This document shows, in pieces, positions 24,867 through 37,663 of a stretch of 64,000 nt of DNA (the stretch's first letter is position 1; the number at the start of each line of letters is the position of its first letter). The notes beneath the pieces were generated by a model. That model worked only from the letters and a program-made list of their open reading frames with translations, searched no databases and was not told the DNA's origin. Both the position numbers and the translations under genes were made by a program. This DNA is from Whalleya microplaca (taxonomy: Eukaryota; Ascomycota; Sordariomycetes; Xylariales; Xylariaceae), in assembly GCA_022497155.1 (NCBI GenBank), contig MU385756.1, positions 124,001 to 188,000 of the forward strand, given 5' to 3'.

Positions 24867-27800
24867 CATAGTTGGTGATTTCGAGCCGAGCCGCAGCTTA
24901 ATTCAGCGGGTCCATGCCGATCATAAAGCAGCCCTTTATTCGTAGGTTACTACCGACGATGACGAATAAATTCCACAGAAATTAGGAGGTTATATATATC
25001 TGCTCGTATCCATTCGCTGTTCTTTTACTATCCGTGTTCTGCAAGTCAACCGGGGAACCAAAATATAAAACTTGTCGGCGTGACTGAAAAGAACTGGAAA
25101 GCTCAAGGAAAAAGTAGAAGGTAGAAATAGAGGAGGCTCTAAGTAACTAGGCTTTTATATACAAATTATCTAACATGCCGCGATAAGTTGATACTTCATT
25201 CCCAACTACCTATGTAAGTGACTCATAACCAATAGTCAACTTCTGACCAACAACCAGCTTCCAGTCAGCATCCATTTATGAAGTCACTACATGTATCTCA
25301 CCTCCGTCATATACTCGCAGTGGCTTGCGTTGGTACGTCGATGGTTCAACAGCCTTGTATACTTTTATTTCACAATAGAGAACTCTTCCGCTGTGCCTAC
25401 GTTGTTACAACAAATCTATCGAGCTGTTCCCGCTGCTCATTTTATCTATATCCGTGGGTCTTTTCTTTCATGATACTAGGTACACAAGAAGTCCTCGACG
25501 CCTTGCCACAATGTGGAAAAACTCCAATTAACCATGAAGGTTTCTTGCCTGTAAGCTCACTTACCCACAGACTCAATGTCTAGTCATAACTTTAAGCGTT
25601 TCAATCATGTTGACTTAGAATTGCTAGAGCCTTTCTAAAGTATTCTTTAGTCCGACACCGCTCCAAAGAGAAACCCATTACTCTCCCATAACCTGCTATC
25701 GCTTCAACCTACAGCTTCGTGCTTGTTGAGCCACCATCGCTGCTGATGGGTTAGAATCGTCGAACTCTGAAGAACAGACTTCAATTATCCAACAGTATGC
25801 GAACCCTATATAGGTCTGAATCCACAGTACTGATTGCTTCTCAGCTCTCTGGACCACTGTGATTCCGCCGCGCATAAACAAGTAATCGATAATGACCAGT
25901 CGCTGCTCCAAGAGTCCTTGAACGAGAATGGCAGATGATTTTACCGCGACGTGTACAAGGACCAGTTTATTACTCTCGATTTGGGAGATCAAGGAACCCA
26001 TTTAATGGATTGCATGATCGATAGTTGTTCCGAGTTCAATATCATCCACCCTACCCTTACTCAAGCAGAAGTGTGTGAATATTAGCACGTTAGTGGGGTC
26101 TGACGACGATGTACCATTTATTATCGGTACCAGAATGATATTTAAGTATGATTTATTAAACAAGTGTTAAGCCTTGAAGGAGTCCGGGGAATGGGTATAT
26201 CTGAATGTGACAAGGGCTGTAATTCAGGGCTTGGAAATATATCAATTCAGCAATAATTCTCTAGGCCCTCTGAGGGTGCTTGTTGTTTTAAGTTTCAATC
26301 TGAATCTGAGGTTCGGCGACAGGTCTTTATAGACCTGATGCCGCGGTACGTATTCCTGGTACGTATCTAGTCTGTTGCCGACGTAGCCGCCGTCTGGTAA
26401 TCATACCTTTTATTAGGTAGTTATACATTTCAACAGTATCGAATAATATCTAATAGTACCTAATATATATACTCGTGCAGCATTTCTGCATCTTATATAG
26501 CTTCTAACAGATCTTGGCTCCAATCGCCGTATGACACTGAACCCTTGGACTGGCTCTTATTACCCAGGAGTCAACCCTTCAATTGTATAGACATCTCGAG
26601 GTAGGTACCTTTGCTGAGTATTGTATTCGAGTTTGTAGCATATGCTCATTCCTAACGTCTCTCTAGAAAACAAGATGAAAGACAAAGCGGTGCACGAGAG
26701 CAGAGCTCCTCTAGCTGCTCAGCTAGCGAGAAAACGAGACAAGTACAAATATAGCTATGGCCTTACGTTCAATTCTATTTCTACCTCACATCAAGCTTCG
26801 ACCTCAGCATCGTCTCACACCTCGACTCCTCCCTCGTCGGTGTTCAGTCATGTTGATAGTGTGCAGTCGTCAGGTATAGGGAGTCTTTCTAGTGCAGTTT
26901 CGTCGAGAAAGCAGTGAGTGTTGGTACATGGATGTCAAACATTGTGTCACAGCCAAGTGCACTGGCTAGTGCAGCTAGCTGTGGCATATAATCTAGTACA
27001 AGATATTCAAGTGTCACCTTGGATATTATGATACCTTTGTGTGGGCGAGGTCCATGAGAGCTGTCTAGTGGGGCTGCTGGCTACGCTGTATGAAGCCATT
27101 CACTTCAAACCGAGTGTTGGCCTGGTGTTGGTGCGGACCAAAGGATTGGCGTTGCCAAAATTTCTACCAACTCAATATTTTATCGGTTGGGACTTAGCGT
27201 CTGGTTTCAGGAGCAATCTATGCTACTTAGTCTTTGTTCTGTTCTCTTGTATATATCATAGAAAGAATGGTGGAAAAAGGCAGGTATTTGAAAGAAATAA
27301 AAGGCGTAATGGGTCAATGTCATTTATCATATTGCGAAAACTAGCGGCCGTGATACAACTAAGTTTGAATCCCGTTATATCTGACCTATCACACTTACCG
27401 GGGTCCCTCACGCTGCCCAAGAATGTCTATTATGGTTAAAGGGATCTCTAACGAAGAAAAGCAAGCACCCGTTACTTGTATGCGCGGAGCCCTGCCAATA
27501 TAAACCATTCAGAGTATAGCAACTCAAGTGTCACAAGGGCTCATTATCATTAGGTCCGTGTGACATCAAGAGCGCTGAGCCCTGGAGCTATGACACAACC
27601 GCTGCCGGCTTTCCAATCGATTTTCAGGTTTGTAATATCGCCGGGTAGAAATTTTGGATGTACTGGGCAGACAATTGGAGGATTTTTTTTAGGTACACCA
27701 AACGTATACTCTGTAGAAGCGCCATATATACTTAGGTATATACTCTGGACGTCGTCAGCCTCATTATCTATAAGGCGAGCAAATACTTATACCACAAACC

Positions 27801-28621
27801 CCCTTGCGAAGTACATGCTACGATCTCGATCACGTACACGTTATTCTATTGGAAGGTATTGGATGGATATAAAGCTATTGATCCAGGTATGTATCCAACT
27901 TCTTGGGTAGTTCCTCTACTTCTCCTATGCTACTTTATATAGTATAAGTGATTAACGTACTACCGACAAAACAGCCCATAGAACTAAAAGAGCCTTGTAA
28001 GACATGATAGTAGATGTGCTAATAGTCGTAAAACATACCATTGAATCTTTTACTGACTATACACTAATACCAGTATTTAGGTTAAGCCTATCGATCCTTG
28101 CCGACGCTAGCTACTCATACTTGAACACTGCACATAGACTTAACTACGTACTGCATGAGGTGTTGTTAGATTACAAAGTCCTAGTTCTTGTTTTGAAATA
28201 TAAGCTGTGTGGGTGAGCGAATGTAGAAAGTCCCAACAACTTTAATACTACCTATCGCTGGTATCTCCAAGTCTAGTTATAGATGTTGTCAGGATAGAGT
28301 TTTAAACCTCTATGCAGTGTCTAATGAATCTCCACCCAAGCTAATGAGCTACATTAGATGAACATGTGCAACACGAGAAGGTTTAAATCGCCAAAATTGG
28401 AAATAGTAGGCCTCGGCCAGACGGTGCGGGAGAGCCAAAATAGTACATGACGTCTTGAAGACTGAGAGAAAACGAACGTCACAAATAAAAGCTGGTTTGC
28501 TAAGATTCAACGAGTAACATGGACAACAACATATTGTAGCAAGAAGCAGAATTACATGTTGCATGTACATGTATTGATCGCACTTGATTAGAGTCGCAGG
28601 CCTTACAGCAGGAAAGAGGGA

Positions 28622-28648
28622 TGTACGTTGTACGTTGTACGTTGTACA
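28622..28648. repeat. TGTACGT heptamer tandem repeat
   Basis: Nearly four head-to-tail copies of the 7-base unit TGTACGT, each containing the palindrome GTAC, about 375 bases upstream of the BRCT gene. It could be a promoter element or a simple tandem repeat. Confidence 0.8.
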
Positions 28649-29023
28649 GATTAGGTAAAGTCGGGTCGGTGGGCCAACAGGTGGGGTGGGAGCTCAGAGG
28701 GAGAAGGGAGCTATGACCAAGTAAACATAAACACGGAAAATCGAAAGGACCCGCCTTAGCTGCCTAGGTAGGTACGGTACGGAGTAGGGGTAGTAGGTAC
28801 TGTCAAATGTATGGAACCTTGACTTTATTCTCTTATTGAATGTCCCCTCCCTCTTAAACAACATTGAACCTTCACCACTGCGTACCTACACAACACCACA
28901 TAACACAACAGCAACCACATCGTCCTTGACAACATCTGTCTGCTGTCTGCTTCGATGTTGGCTCGCATATATCCGATCAATTTAAGTAGGTAGCTTCTTT
29001 TTATTCTCATAATTGTTTTCACG

Positions 29024-32000
29024 ATGGAAGTCTCGAGTCCCCCTAAGCGCATGACGCGTGCGAGAGCTGCTGCTGCCACCAAATCCACCAAATCGGCACC
29101 CGCTCCGGCCAGATCTGCGACCACCACTACCACCACCACCACCACGCGTACTACTGCAACCAAGCGCAAGACTCGTGCCGATGAGGACGACGACGAGGAT
29201 CACCTACAGACCGATGTTGAGGACCAGAACACCATGAACAAGCCCGCCAAGACGCGAGGAAGACCGAGGAAGCATGTCGAGTCTGAGTCCGAACCAGAGC
29301 CTCAGCTTGACGATGCACCTGCTACCACAACCAGAGCTACGCGTGGCCGAGCGAAGAAGCCTGCTACAGCATCAGCCGTGGCTTCGAAACCAGAACCACC
29401 GAAGACTACGCGCACGCGAACGCGCAAGACAGCTACCGAGGATAGCAATGCCGACGCGCCAGCTCGCCCAGCCAAGAAGACGACGCGCAGTCGTGCCACG
29501 TCGAGCACCAAAGCATCGGCCGGCGTCATCACGACTACCGTCGCTACCGAGCCTACACCTGGATTGAAGTCGGCCGTCTCCAGACCTGCGTCGAGGATCG
29601 GTGGCGTCGTTAAGAAGACGGTGACGTTCCAGGAACCCGAGAAGGAGAACATGGTGCCTGCCGCTGCTACAAAGACCAAGCGGAAGACGACAGAGACTGC
29701 CACCTCCACTGCCACTGGCATGCGAGCGAAGCCCGTTCGTAAGCCTGCCGCAGCTGGAAGGACTACGCGAGCTAGCGCGAAGGCGACAAGCACAACCGCC
29801 GAGGAGAAGAAGGAAAAATCACCCCTGAGTCCTAAGAAGGATGTACAGAACCGTCCCCTATCTAGAGATGCTAGCTCCGACGACGAGCTTGCAACCTCGG
29901 ACAAGACTCCTCTCAAGCCGATGATGAAGAGTCCTGTGAAGCCCCCCTCAAGCATCAGGAAACCCGACCTTCAACCGCACAACACAGATGAAGACCGTGA
30001 TACACAGCAAACTACTGAGCCGGCTGGCTCGTCTGTATTTGGCAGTCCAGCCCGCAGACCTCCTTCCTCTCCATGGAAAGACACTTTGAAGTCGCCAGCG
30101 AAGAAGGTGGATGCCGTCCCACCGTTGATATTCTCATTAGATAATAGCAGCCAAGCGGCTTACTCCCCAGCCAAGGCATCAAGCTTTCAATCACCGGCAA
30201 AACGACCTCAGATGCCTATCAAATCGCTTCAACCGCCCCAAGAATCATCTCAACCTTCTCGCTCACCGGTTAAGGCCTCTCTTCTACAGTCGCCGGCAAA
30301 GCGTCCTGCGATACCGTTGAAAGGCCTTGGGTCACCCGTTCGGCCTACTGAAGATGATCCTGAGAAGCTATTTGGTACCAAAAGGTCACCGACCGAGGAT
30401 GTCGTGCCAACTGAAGAGACCGTGCCTACTGAAGAGGTGCAGCAACATATTCCTAATTCTCCAGAGACAATCAAAGTCGAGGACCCGATCGAGGACCCGA
30501 TGATAGTAGACGAAGACCGCAAAGATGAAGTGGAGCTTGAGGATCCTTCTCAGCTCACTTTCCCTGGACGCCTGTCTGCTGTTCTGCCTCGACATGCCGA
30601 CCCTGCTCTTAAAGAGAATCCCCTGCCAGTGGAAGTACCAGTCTTGCCACAGCCGGAGCCTCACGCTCCCGAACCAGCCGCGGTTCAGGAAGAAGCAAAT
30701 GTGGAAGCTGACGAGCTAGCTGGCGACCCAATGGAGGTGGATGAGATTGAAAAAGGAGAGCCAGATGCTCCCAGTGCAGCTCGTACAACCCCTCCGCAGT
30801 CTCCTCCCAAGCGGGCTATGAACCCGGCCTTTGGGCTTCGGGCTAAGGACCTGAATGATCATTACATGTCAGATTCTGAAGATGAACTTGCTTCCAGCGG
30901 TAAGAAGACGTCGAGATGCCAAGATGACGCAACTTTGACCGTGGACGGCGTTCCATCAACACCCACACCCGCCGCTGCCAAAACTCCTCGGCATGGTTTG
31001 CCATCAAGTGCTGTCAAGGCGGCAACTCGTGCCATTAGGTCGGTTTCGAGGGGGTCTAGGCTAGGGTACACTCCTCTGGCTATGCAATTGGGCGAGTGGA
31101 AGACCTCGAGCCCATCGAAGCTTGGCAACGCTGAGGCAGCGCCAAACGGCACGGAGTCGAAGGAAGAGGGGTTCTCGCTGCTCAGCGATAATGCTGGTCA
31201 AGCTGATGAGCCCTCGCCATCTAGAGGATTCTTCGACGATGAAATGAGAATACGCGCCGAGATGGAGAACCAGGCTGCCATGGAGGCTGCGCTTGAAGCA
31301 GACATCGCGGCTACATATGACGAGCCGGAATTTGATGATATTCTCATTACGAAAGAAGATATCGAGCTTGCAGCTGAAGCCAACGAGCGATCTGTGATGG
31401 AGCCCGCTCACGTCGATGAGACGGCGGAAAATCATGCACATGACGATTCAATCTCTGACGCTAGTCAAGAGTATGGTGATGAAAATGCAGTCCCTATCGA
31501 TCCGACTCTCTTGGGTGCGCAAGCTGGTGCGGCCCGAGCCGCCCCAGTCACCCCGATGCGTCCTTCGGCGCCTAGGTCCTTCCATACCGTATCTAAGGTT
31601 CCGCTCAAGCCATCAGATGATTCTCCCCCTCGGAGTATCAAGAGACGCTGCGCGAGCGTTTCAAAACTTTCAGCGGCCAAGCGACCGAGCAGTCTCTCTA
31701 GGAACGCGACCGTCATCTCATACTCGCCAACTAAGGATTCGTGCAAGATGGAGATTGACGGAGCCGATGAAGAGTCGGAACACCCTCCGGTCACCCCGGC
31801 AAAGTCTGACATCTGGTCTACAATTGGTACGCCAGCCCGCACTCCTCGTCGCGATCTCAACCCCTCCCTGCTGCGTGGTGCGGTCGTCTTCGTTGACGTG
31901 CACACCACCGAGGGCGCGGACGCTAGCACAGTCTTCATTGACCTTCTGTCCCAGATGGGTGCTCGCTGTGTTAAGAGTTGGCCCTGGAACCCTTCTAACT

Positions 32001-32797
32001 CCGCCGACGGCGAATCCGCCATGTCTAAGGTGGGTATCACGCACGTGGTATACAAGGACGGGGGCAAGCGGACAATGGAGAAGGTTCGAGAGAGCGGCGG
32101 CGTCGTGCAGTGTGTCGGCGTAGGCTGGGTCTTGGAGTAAGTCAAAGATCGATCCAGATGCTATACTTCGATACTAACTACTTCCAGCTGCGAACGAGAG
32201 AACGAGTGGCTGGACGAGGCGCCCTACTACATCGACACCTCCCTCGTGCCTCGCGGCGGCCGTAACCGTCGGAAGAGCATGGAGCCCAAGGCCCTTACCA
32301 ATCTAAACGGCACCCTAGTGACGCCGATGAAGAACAACGCGGCGCCGGCCCGCGACTGCCAGACCGTCCCCAACAACCACATCAGCCGCCGGGACAGCAC
32401 CATCTGGATGCGCTCGCCGTCCGACCACGGCGACGACGAGGACGCCTACGGCGCGGGAGACCGCGAGGACGACGACTTCAACATGCTGACGCCGGTCCCC
32501 AAGACGCCCGCGCCCGAGGTCGTGGCGCGCTTCGCCCTGGACGTCACGCCCGAGACGCCCTCGGCAAATAGCTACTACGGTGAAGACTCGCCCGAGGGCA
32601 GGGACCAGCAGCTGCTCATGCGCACGTGTCCGCCGAAGCAGAACGGGCACGGGTTTAATGAGCTCGTTGGTGGAGGCGGCGGCTTGCTGCGCCAAGACAA
32701 GGACCAGAGCGTCATGATGCGGCTCATGGCCGCGCGGCGCAAGAGCCTGCAGTTCGCGCCCAAGATCGCGAGTCCGCTGTCCAAGGCGTGGAATTAG
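29024..32797 (+). CDS. BRCT-domain nuclear protein with CDK-site cluster
   Basis: Predicted 1240 residues from two exons, 29024-32136 and 32188-32797; the splice yields the BRCT core sequence VGVGWVLDCERENEWLDE. The first 260 residues are rich in Lys, Arg, Thr and Ala, with several RGR/RPRK-type runs as in DNA- or chromatin-binding proteins. Residues 269-440 contain about ten S-P-x-K/R motifs (SPKK, SPVK, SPAK, SPAR, SPWK), the full consensus for cyclin-dependent kinases. A long acidic, probably disordered middle follows. One BRCT domain lies at about residues 950-1050 (GAVVFVDVH to the WLDE just quoted), then a 190-residue tail ending in a basic segment. Single C-terminal or near-terminal BRCT domains bind phosphopeptides in DNA-damage and chromosome-condensation proteins; a microcephalin-like role is conceivable but not shown. 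Confidence 0.88.
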
Positions 32798-35494
32798 ATT
32801 AGCTGAGCAGACGCTATGAGAGTAAGGGAGGAGAGATCATAGGGGTAGAGTTGTATTCTCTTCGGCAAAGAAAAAAAGCATCAGCATCTGTTTGGAGTTT
32901 CTGTGTTTATGTGTTGATTGATTGCTGGACGTCACGTTCAATACCCCGGAAGAGGGAACTACCTTGTACAAGTCATACATTCTATTATCAGCTTGCCGCG
33001 GATGCCCGCTCGCTCATTGACACGAAGTTTACCTAGAGTGTGGTAGGGCAGGCGAGCGAGGGTTAGGGGGATTACTACAATATAGAATTGAGACGAGACG
33101 AGACTATTGCTTATATGCATCGATCGATCGCGTCGATGTCACTGGCGTTGTGGAATGTGGATGGCGATGGAATAAGTCGGTTAGAGGTTAAATACATAGG
33201 TTTTTGTAGCTGGTGAGAGAGAGAGAGAGTTGCAATATACTACTCTTTGAGCTGCTTATGGTTGAATTTGATGCTTCGTGTTGGGTGAGTCTGTCTGTCT
33301 TAGAACGTAATCTTGCAAGAGTGAAGGATGGCAGGGGTTGACATTGTGGTCATCCTCCTGGTATGGTATGATTCATATGTTTCGTTCTGAGGTCTAAGAA
33401 AGCAGCAGGTAAGTTGTTGAAGTTGAGGTAGTCTCTAAGACGGTTACGCTACAGTGATTTATTCTGCTACTATTTCACTTGTTCAAGTTGACTATAAGTA
33501 GTGATCTACTGGGAAGTTTAGATCTATGTTTGGGCTTATCGACAATTGTACTATTGAGCTATTTGTTGATTCGAGGGTTAAGGGTTGGTATTTCGTGAGC
33601 AATTGCATATATATTCAGGTTGCCCTCCATTCTAGGAATGGCTGTATGGCTATATACCGAGTTAGGTTCCGTTCCTAATTTCGGTATTGGTATTCGCTTG
33701 CTCTATTAGCTCATTTAGAACAGTTGAGCCTCAAGTCGACTAAGTCTCATTAACCATGTATTCAAAACTGGCAGGCTGAGTAGGCTCAAGCAGGACATCA
33801 GTGACGCCCTCGATTCGATGGCAACTTGAATCTCTGCCACTGCTTGCAACTAGTCATAGGTAGTTGATTAGATCAGACTATGATTTGATGCTTTGGCATT
33901 GGAGCTTGAAAAGGAAATCTTAGCGACTTTTATTCATTAGTAGTGGAAAGCTTCTCTTCAAGGTTATTATATTTGTGGACAAGTCCCTCTTTTACTTATC
34001 GAGTTTCGAGTGATACAGTCGAGAGACGATGTTCTATTAAGGACTGAAGGTGCGACCCACGTTTTAAGTAGTTCTTGTATTACGTGATCCCGGCCCCGCA
34101 AAATTAAGGTTATGTAGTTAACTCCCGATCTCTCATCCGTCATTCTGGACTTTCCAATATCATAATTATTCAACCTCGATCTTACCAAATATATATACCT
34201 TTTCACGATGAAATGCCCAGCGCTCAGCGCCCAGCCATCTTGGAAGTCAATGATTCGTCTCTTAGGTAACTCTTGACGATATGCTAGGCCGATTTGGACA
34301 TGATCATACTCTGAAACCCCCCTGCCAAGATGGGAACGAACGACCAAGCGCGCCGAAACCACCCTGGGCTGCCTGCGTAGAGACGGTCTGGCTTCTGCTA
34401 TAGTTCGTTCGGTTCACTTAAAGAGGCCCTCTTTCATTGCCACGCTATTCCCCCGTTACTTTACTATGGTGAAGTCGGCACTGGACAATCTGCCATCTCT
34501 ATCGTTATAGAGATAGCTAAGCGGTTGCAAGTGTGCCGCTGTTCTCTACAGCAAGTGCACCAGCAGTCTCCCTCAGGGAAGGCCTTGATGCAATTCATCC
34601 GAATATGGGCCTAAGTTTGGTATAAGCTTTTCTGTCAAGACTTCCTTGCTAGTCCTGCAGGAAGGTTAATGAGGCAGAACGAATACCCTGCATCTCGGGT
34701 TTTCGTTTTTGCTGTTAAGTCGGGCGCAGTTCATCATAATGGCCCTCTCGCTCGAGCCTAGCCTCAAACACTCCTTGTCAGGGTGCTGTCTCAACCCTGG
34801 CTGCCATCAAACTGGACCCCCCGGTCAAGAGCCCCATGATTTCAATGCAAGCTTGTTCGAGCCTCAATCACTGCATGGGTTTTTGACTACGACAAGCATC
34901 TCGGCGCCCTGGGTATCGTGGTAGCTAGGGCAGCAGGATGAGCGGACAAGCGCCTCAACTTGCATCAGCTTGCATCAACCTCCGTGGTAGCGCAAATCTT
35001 CGAAAAGATTTGCCCTGGTCGAAACGATCTCCAAACGTGCAGTATTGCTACCGCTTTCAGATCTAGCCATGTCTTCACGTTGCAATCAACCACTTATCGT
35101 GCCTCTTCTTCCCCTAGCTTCTTCGACTCCTGCTCCGTAGTAGTCCCATACCACGCGTTTTCTTTCTCTGAATCGATGTTTCTTCTCGATGGCTTCAATT
35201 CCTAAGCGCCACCTAGTTACCCCGTGATGCTCGAGTTCAGGCTGTCGTTCGTTTCTCTTCTTCCTAAAGTGCTTGTGTGCCCAATGTTTTTGCGGAGTTA
35301 TCCGATCTACCTTCTCTCATAATATTGACAGCCTACGATTCAGAGCTTCGAACGCTCACCACATTCTCTTTCTCTCGGGTTGATCCCATATTTTTTTTCT
35401 AAACGGCTGGTCTGTTCACGTCACTCCTTATCTTAATCTTCTTCGATCATACCATATCGCGAGGGAGAGAGGTCACCTGTGATCTCATCTCAGG
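32798..35494. other. Long intergenic interval
   Basis: About 2.7 kb without a recognisable gene. Frames are short and resemble no family. The first part is the 3' region of the BRCT gene, with a GA run near 33219-33231. From about 35230 to 35480 the plus strand becomes pyrimidine-rich (many CTT/TTC words), as fungal promoters and leaders often are, just before the secreted-protein gene at 35495. Confidence 0.55.
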
Positions 35495-36853
35495 ATGAGG
35501 GCGCAATTACAAGTGTTGTTACCACTGTTGCTTAGCTGCCTGTCGTTCGTTCAGGTGCGTGTGGTCCTTACTACAAACATAAACAGGTTAAACTTATGCT
35601 AGTCACAGGCCGGCACATATCGTTATTATGATCAACCTGTAAAGAGAGGTCTGTTGGATCAGCTGCTCGGCGCTATTGGTGTGAATGAAGGCGGCGGTAA
35701 AGATGCCAGTGGAAAGGGCAAGAAAGGAAAAGCTGGCGCCGCAACCGTTACCGAGACCGTTACGCAAAAGATTACCGTAGGAGCTGGAGCAGCTGCTGGA
35801 TTCAATGGCACCGCCGCCGTCACCCAGACCGTGACGGTCACCGAAGCGGCTGCTGGTGGTGCTGCTGGGAATGGATCGTACGTCGATATCACGATTCCGG
35901 ATTTTAGACTACGCTAACACATTGCGACAGAGGAGCAGGTCAGCTATCGTTCGTAACGACAACCGTCTTCGGCTCGGGCGCAGCGCCGACAGTGACAGAG
36001 ACCGCTCTTGCCTCGACCGTCACCCAAGCCACGACTGTAATGCAGGTTTCCACCGTCACCATGATGCAGATGATCGCCTGTGGAACCACTGTTGGCACTC
36101 CCGTCCCGGCCGATCAAGCTTCGGTCATCGCGTCATCCGCTGCTCAGGCCGCCTCCTCCGCCGCCGCGACTAAGGCAACGTCAGTAGCGGTGTCGTCTTC
36201 AGCCGCAGCAGCAACGACAGCAGCAACTTCCTCCGCGGCTGCCGCCTCGTCCGCGCCAGCAAATGTTGCAACCTCGGCAGCATCGAGCGCCGCCGCGTCA
36301 AGTTCCGGTAAGGCCTTCCGCAACCCTTGTATTTGAATGTGGTGAGCACTAGCTAACGGATTTGTGAGGTCTTGCGGCTGTTCGTCTGCCCGACGGCTTG
36401 GCCATGGGAATTGGGTTCATGAATGCATTCGGGGCATGTGTTTGCCAGGCGACTTGTGATTCCTCAACCTTTGGCCAGGCCGTCGGGCTAGGCGCGGCTG
36501 CGTCCGGCCTTGCGTCTTCTACAGCCGCAGCAGCTCCTCCAGCAGACACTACCTCGCAGGCAGCCGTGGCAACGTCATCGGCGGCAGCAGTGGAAACCAC
36601 GTCGTCAGCAGCCGCGGCCGAGACGACAACGGCGGCCGCCGAAACGCAAGCTACGACTGCCGCCCAGGCCCAGACCTCCCTGGCCCTGCCCGTCCAAGCT
36701 ACGCCATCTGCCGTCCAAGGCGCCAACACGACCCCGGCTATCCCCGCCGTGACCGCTACCACCTTCGACGGCACAAATCAGGGCCCCTCGCTCGACCTCA
36801 GCGGCATATCGTTGAACAGCATACTAACGCTCGGCGCCCTCAGCCCGGCTTAA
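35495..36853 (+). CDS. Secreted Ala/Ser/Thr-rich protein
   Basis: Predicted 396 residues from four exons: 35495-35554, 35609-35877, 35931-36307, 36369-36853. The first exon encodes a typical signal peptide (MRAQLQVLLPLLLSCLSFVQ), with cleavage likely after the Ala that follows. A dibasic KR at residues 32-33 (QPVKR/GLLDQ) could be cut by the Kex2 protease in the Golgi. Then come TVTETVT/TVTQ-type repeats, long Ala/Ser/Thr stretches likely to be O-glycosylated, and a compact central segment with Cys residues (MNAFGACVCQATCDSS). No catalytic domain is visible. The C-terminus ends in a short hydrophobic run (LNSILTLGAL), too weak for me to call a GPI signal. A cell-wall or surface-associated role is likely; the exact function is unknown. 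Confidence 0.82.
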
Positions 36854-37663
36854 AGATCATAATCGAGCGGTCGGTATGTGTTTGTATATGTGTGTATGGG
36901 TAGAGGCGGTAACAATACCTAACTAGAGTAAAGCGGGAGCAAAGGGGACGGGGACTAAGGTCAAGATAAAGGACTAAAAGGAAAGAATATACCCCTGGTG
37001 GGGGCCCATTTGGGCTGTATTTTATAACCATATAATCAGTATTTTCCTTTTCTCTTCGTGGAATTTTTATTATACACCTATATATATATATATACGTGAG
37101 TTTAGGTGACTTCCGGGCAGGGCCGCTTTCACCGATCTTGTTTGATTTGGGTTGGTTGATCTTGGTTTAGGGGTAATTTCTGTGGGGGGTTTCTATTACC
37201 TATTTGTTTTATTATTTTCTGAAGAGCTATTTGTATAGTGTATAGGAGGTGGAATGTATGTATGTGTGTATGTATATAGCTTTCGCTTCACGGGGGTCGT
37301 GGGTGAGTAATGTGAATTTTATTACGAGTACCTGCATCGAGACTTGCTTAACCTAGGTATACACTTTTGGCAGCGCACTAACAAAGTCGGTCTATGATGT
37401 CTGGACTGGAATGGTCTGGTCTACTTTAGTAGATGGATTGTATAGTGGACCGGCAAGAAAAGAAAGGAGACAGTGCCTGATATTCCAAATTCACAAAATA
37501 TAGAAATGCCAAAACAGAATGAGCCAGATGGAAGAGCCAATAAGCAATTATATATGCGTGTGTGTATATATTTTTCCGGGGGTATCTTAAGCCAGTTGTA
37601 TATGTAAGTAAATACAAAACGCCGTATCTTCATGTATATATGCAGGTGGTCTAGTCATGGACA
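36854..37663. other. Convergent 3' interval
   Basis: About 800 bases between the ends of the secreted-protein gene (plus) and RPP1 (minus). AT-rich, with a TA run near 37079-37095 and TGTA-type repeats near 37255-37278. No gene is supported. Confidence 0.55.

Larger units (their letters stand above)
24280..29023. other. AT-rich, gene-poor region
   Basis: About 4.7 kb with only short frames (the largest 132 codons) that match nothing I know. TA-rich words are frequent and the composition resembles 12-17.9 kb, so RIP-mutated repeat DNA is the likely origin. A degenerate sequence near 24796-24866 is shared with 48753-48820. The last 400 bases contain a TGTACGT tandem repeat and must hold the promoter of the BRCT gene. 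Confidence 0.55.

Noticed and set aside
25278..25583. Possible small secreted Cys-containing protein
   Set aside because: I tried to join short exons here, but no splice choice gave a consistent signal peptide and Cys pattern.
26642..26917. Ser/Thr-rich 91-codon frame
   Set aside because: Low complexity and no similarity to known proteins; lies in decayed DNA with no clear promoter.
27041..27910. Frames of 132 and 116 codons
   Set aside because: No motif, no splice structure joining them, and AT-rich context full of stops.
29302..29955. 217-codon minus-strand frame within the BRCT gene
   Set aside because: Val/Ala-rich shadow of the Lys/Thr-rich N-terminus on the plus strand.
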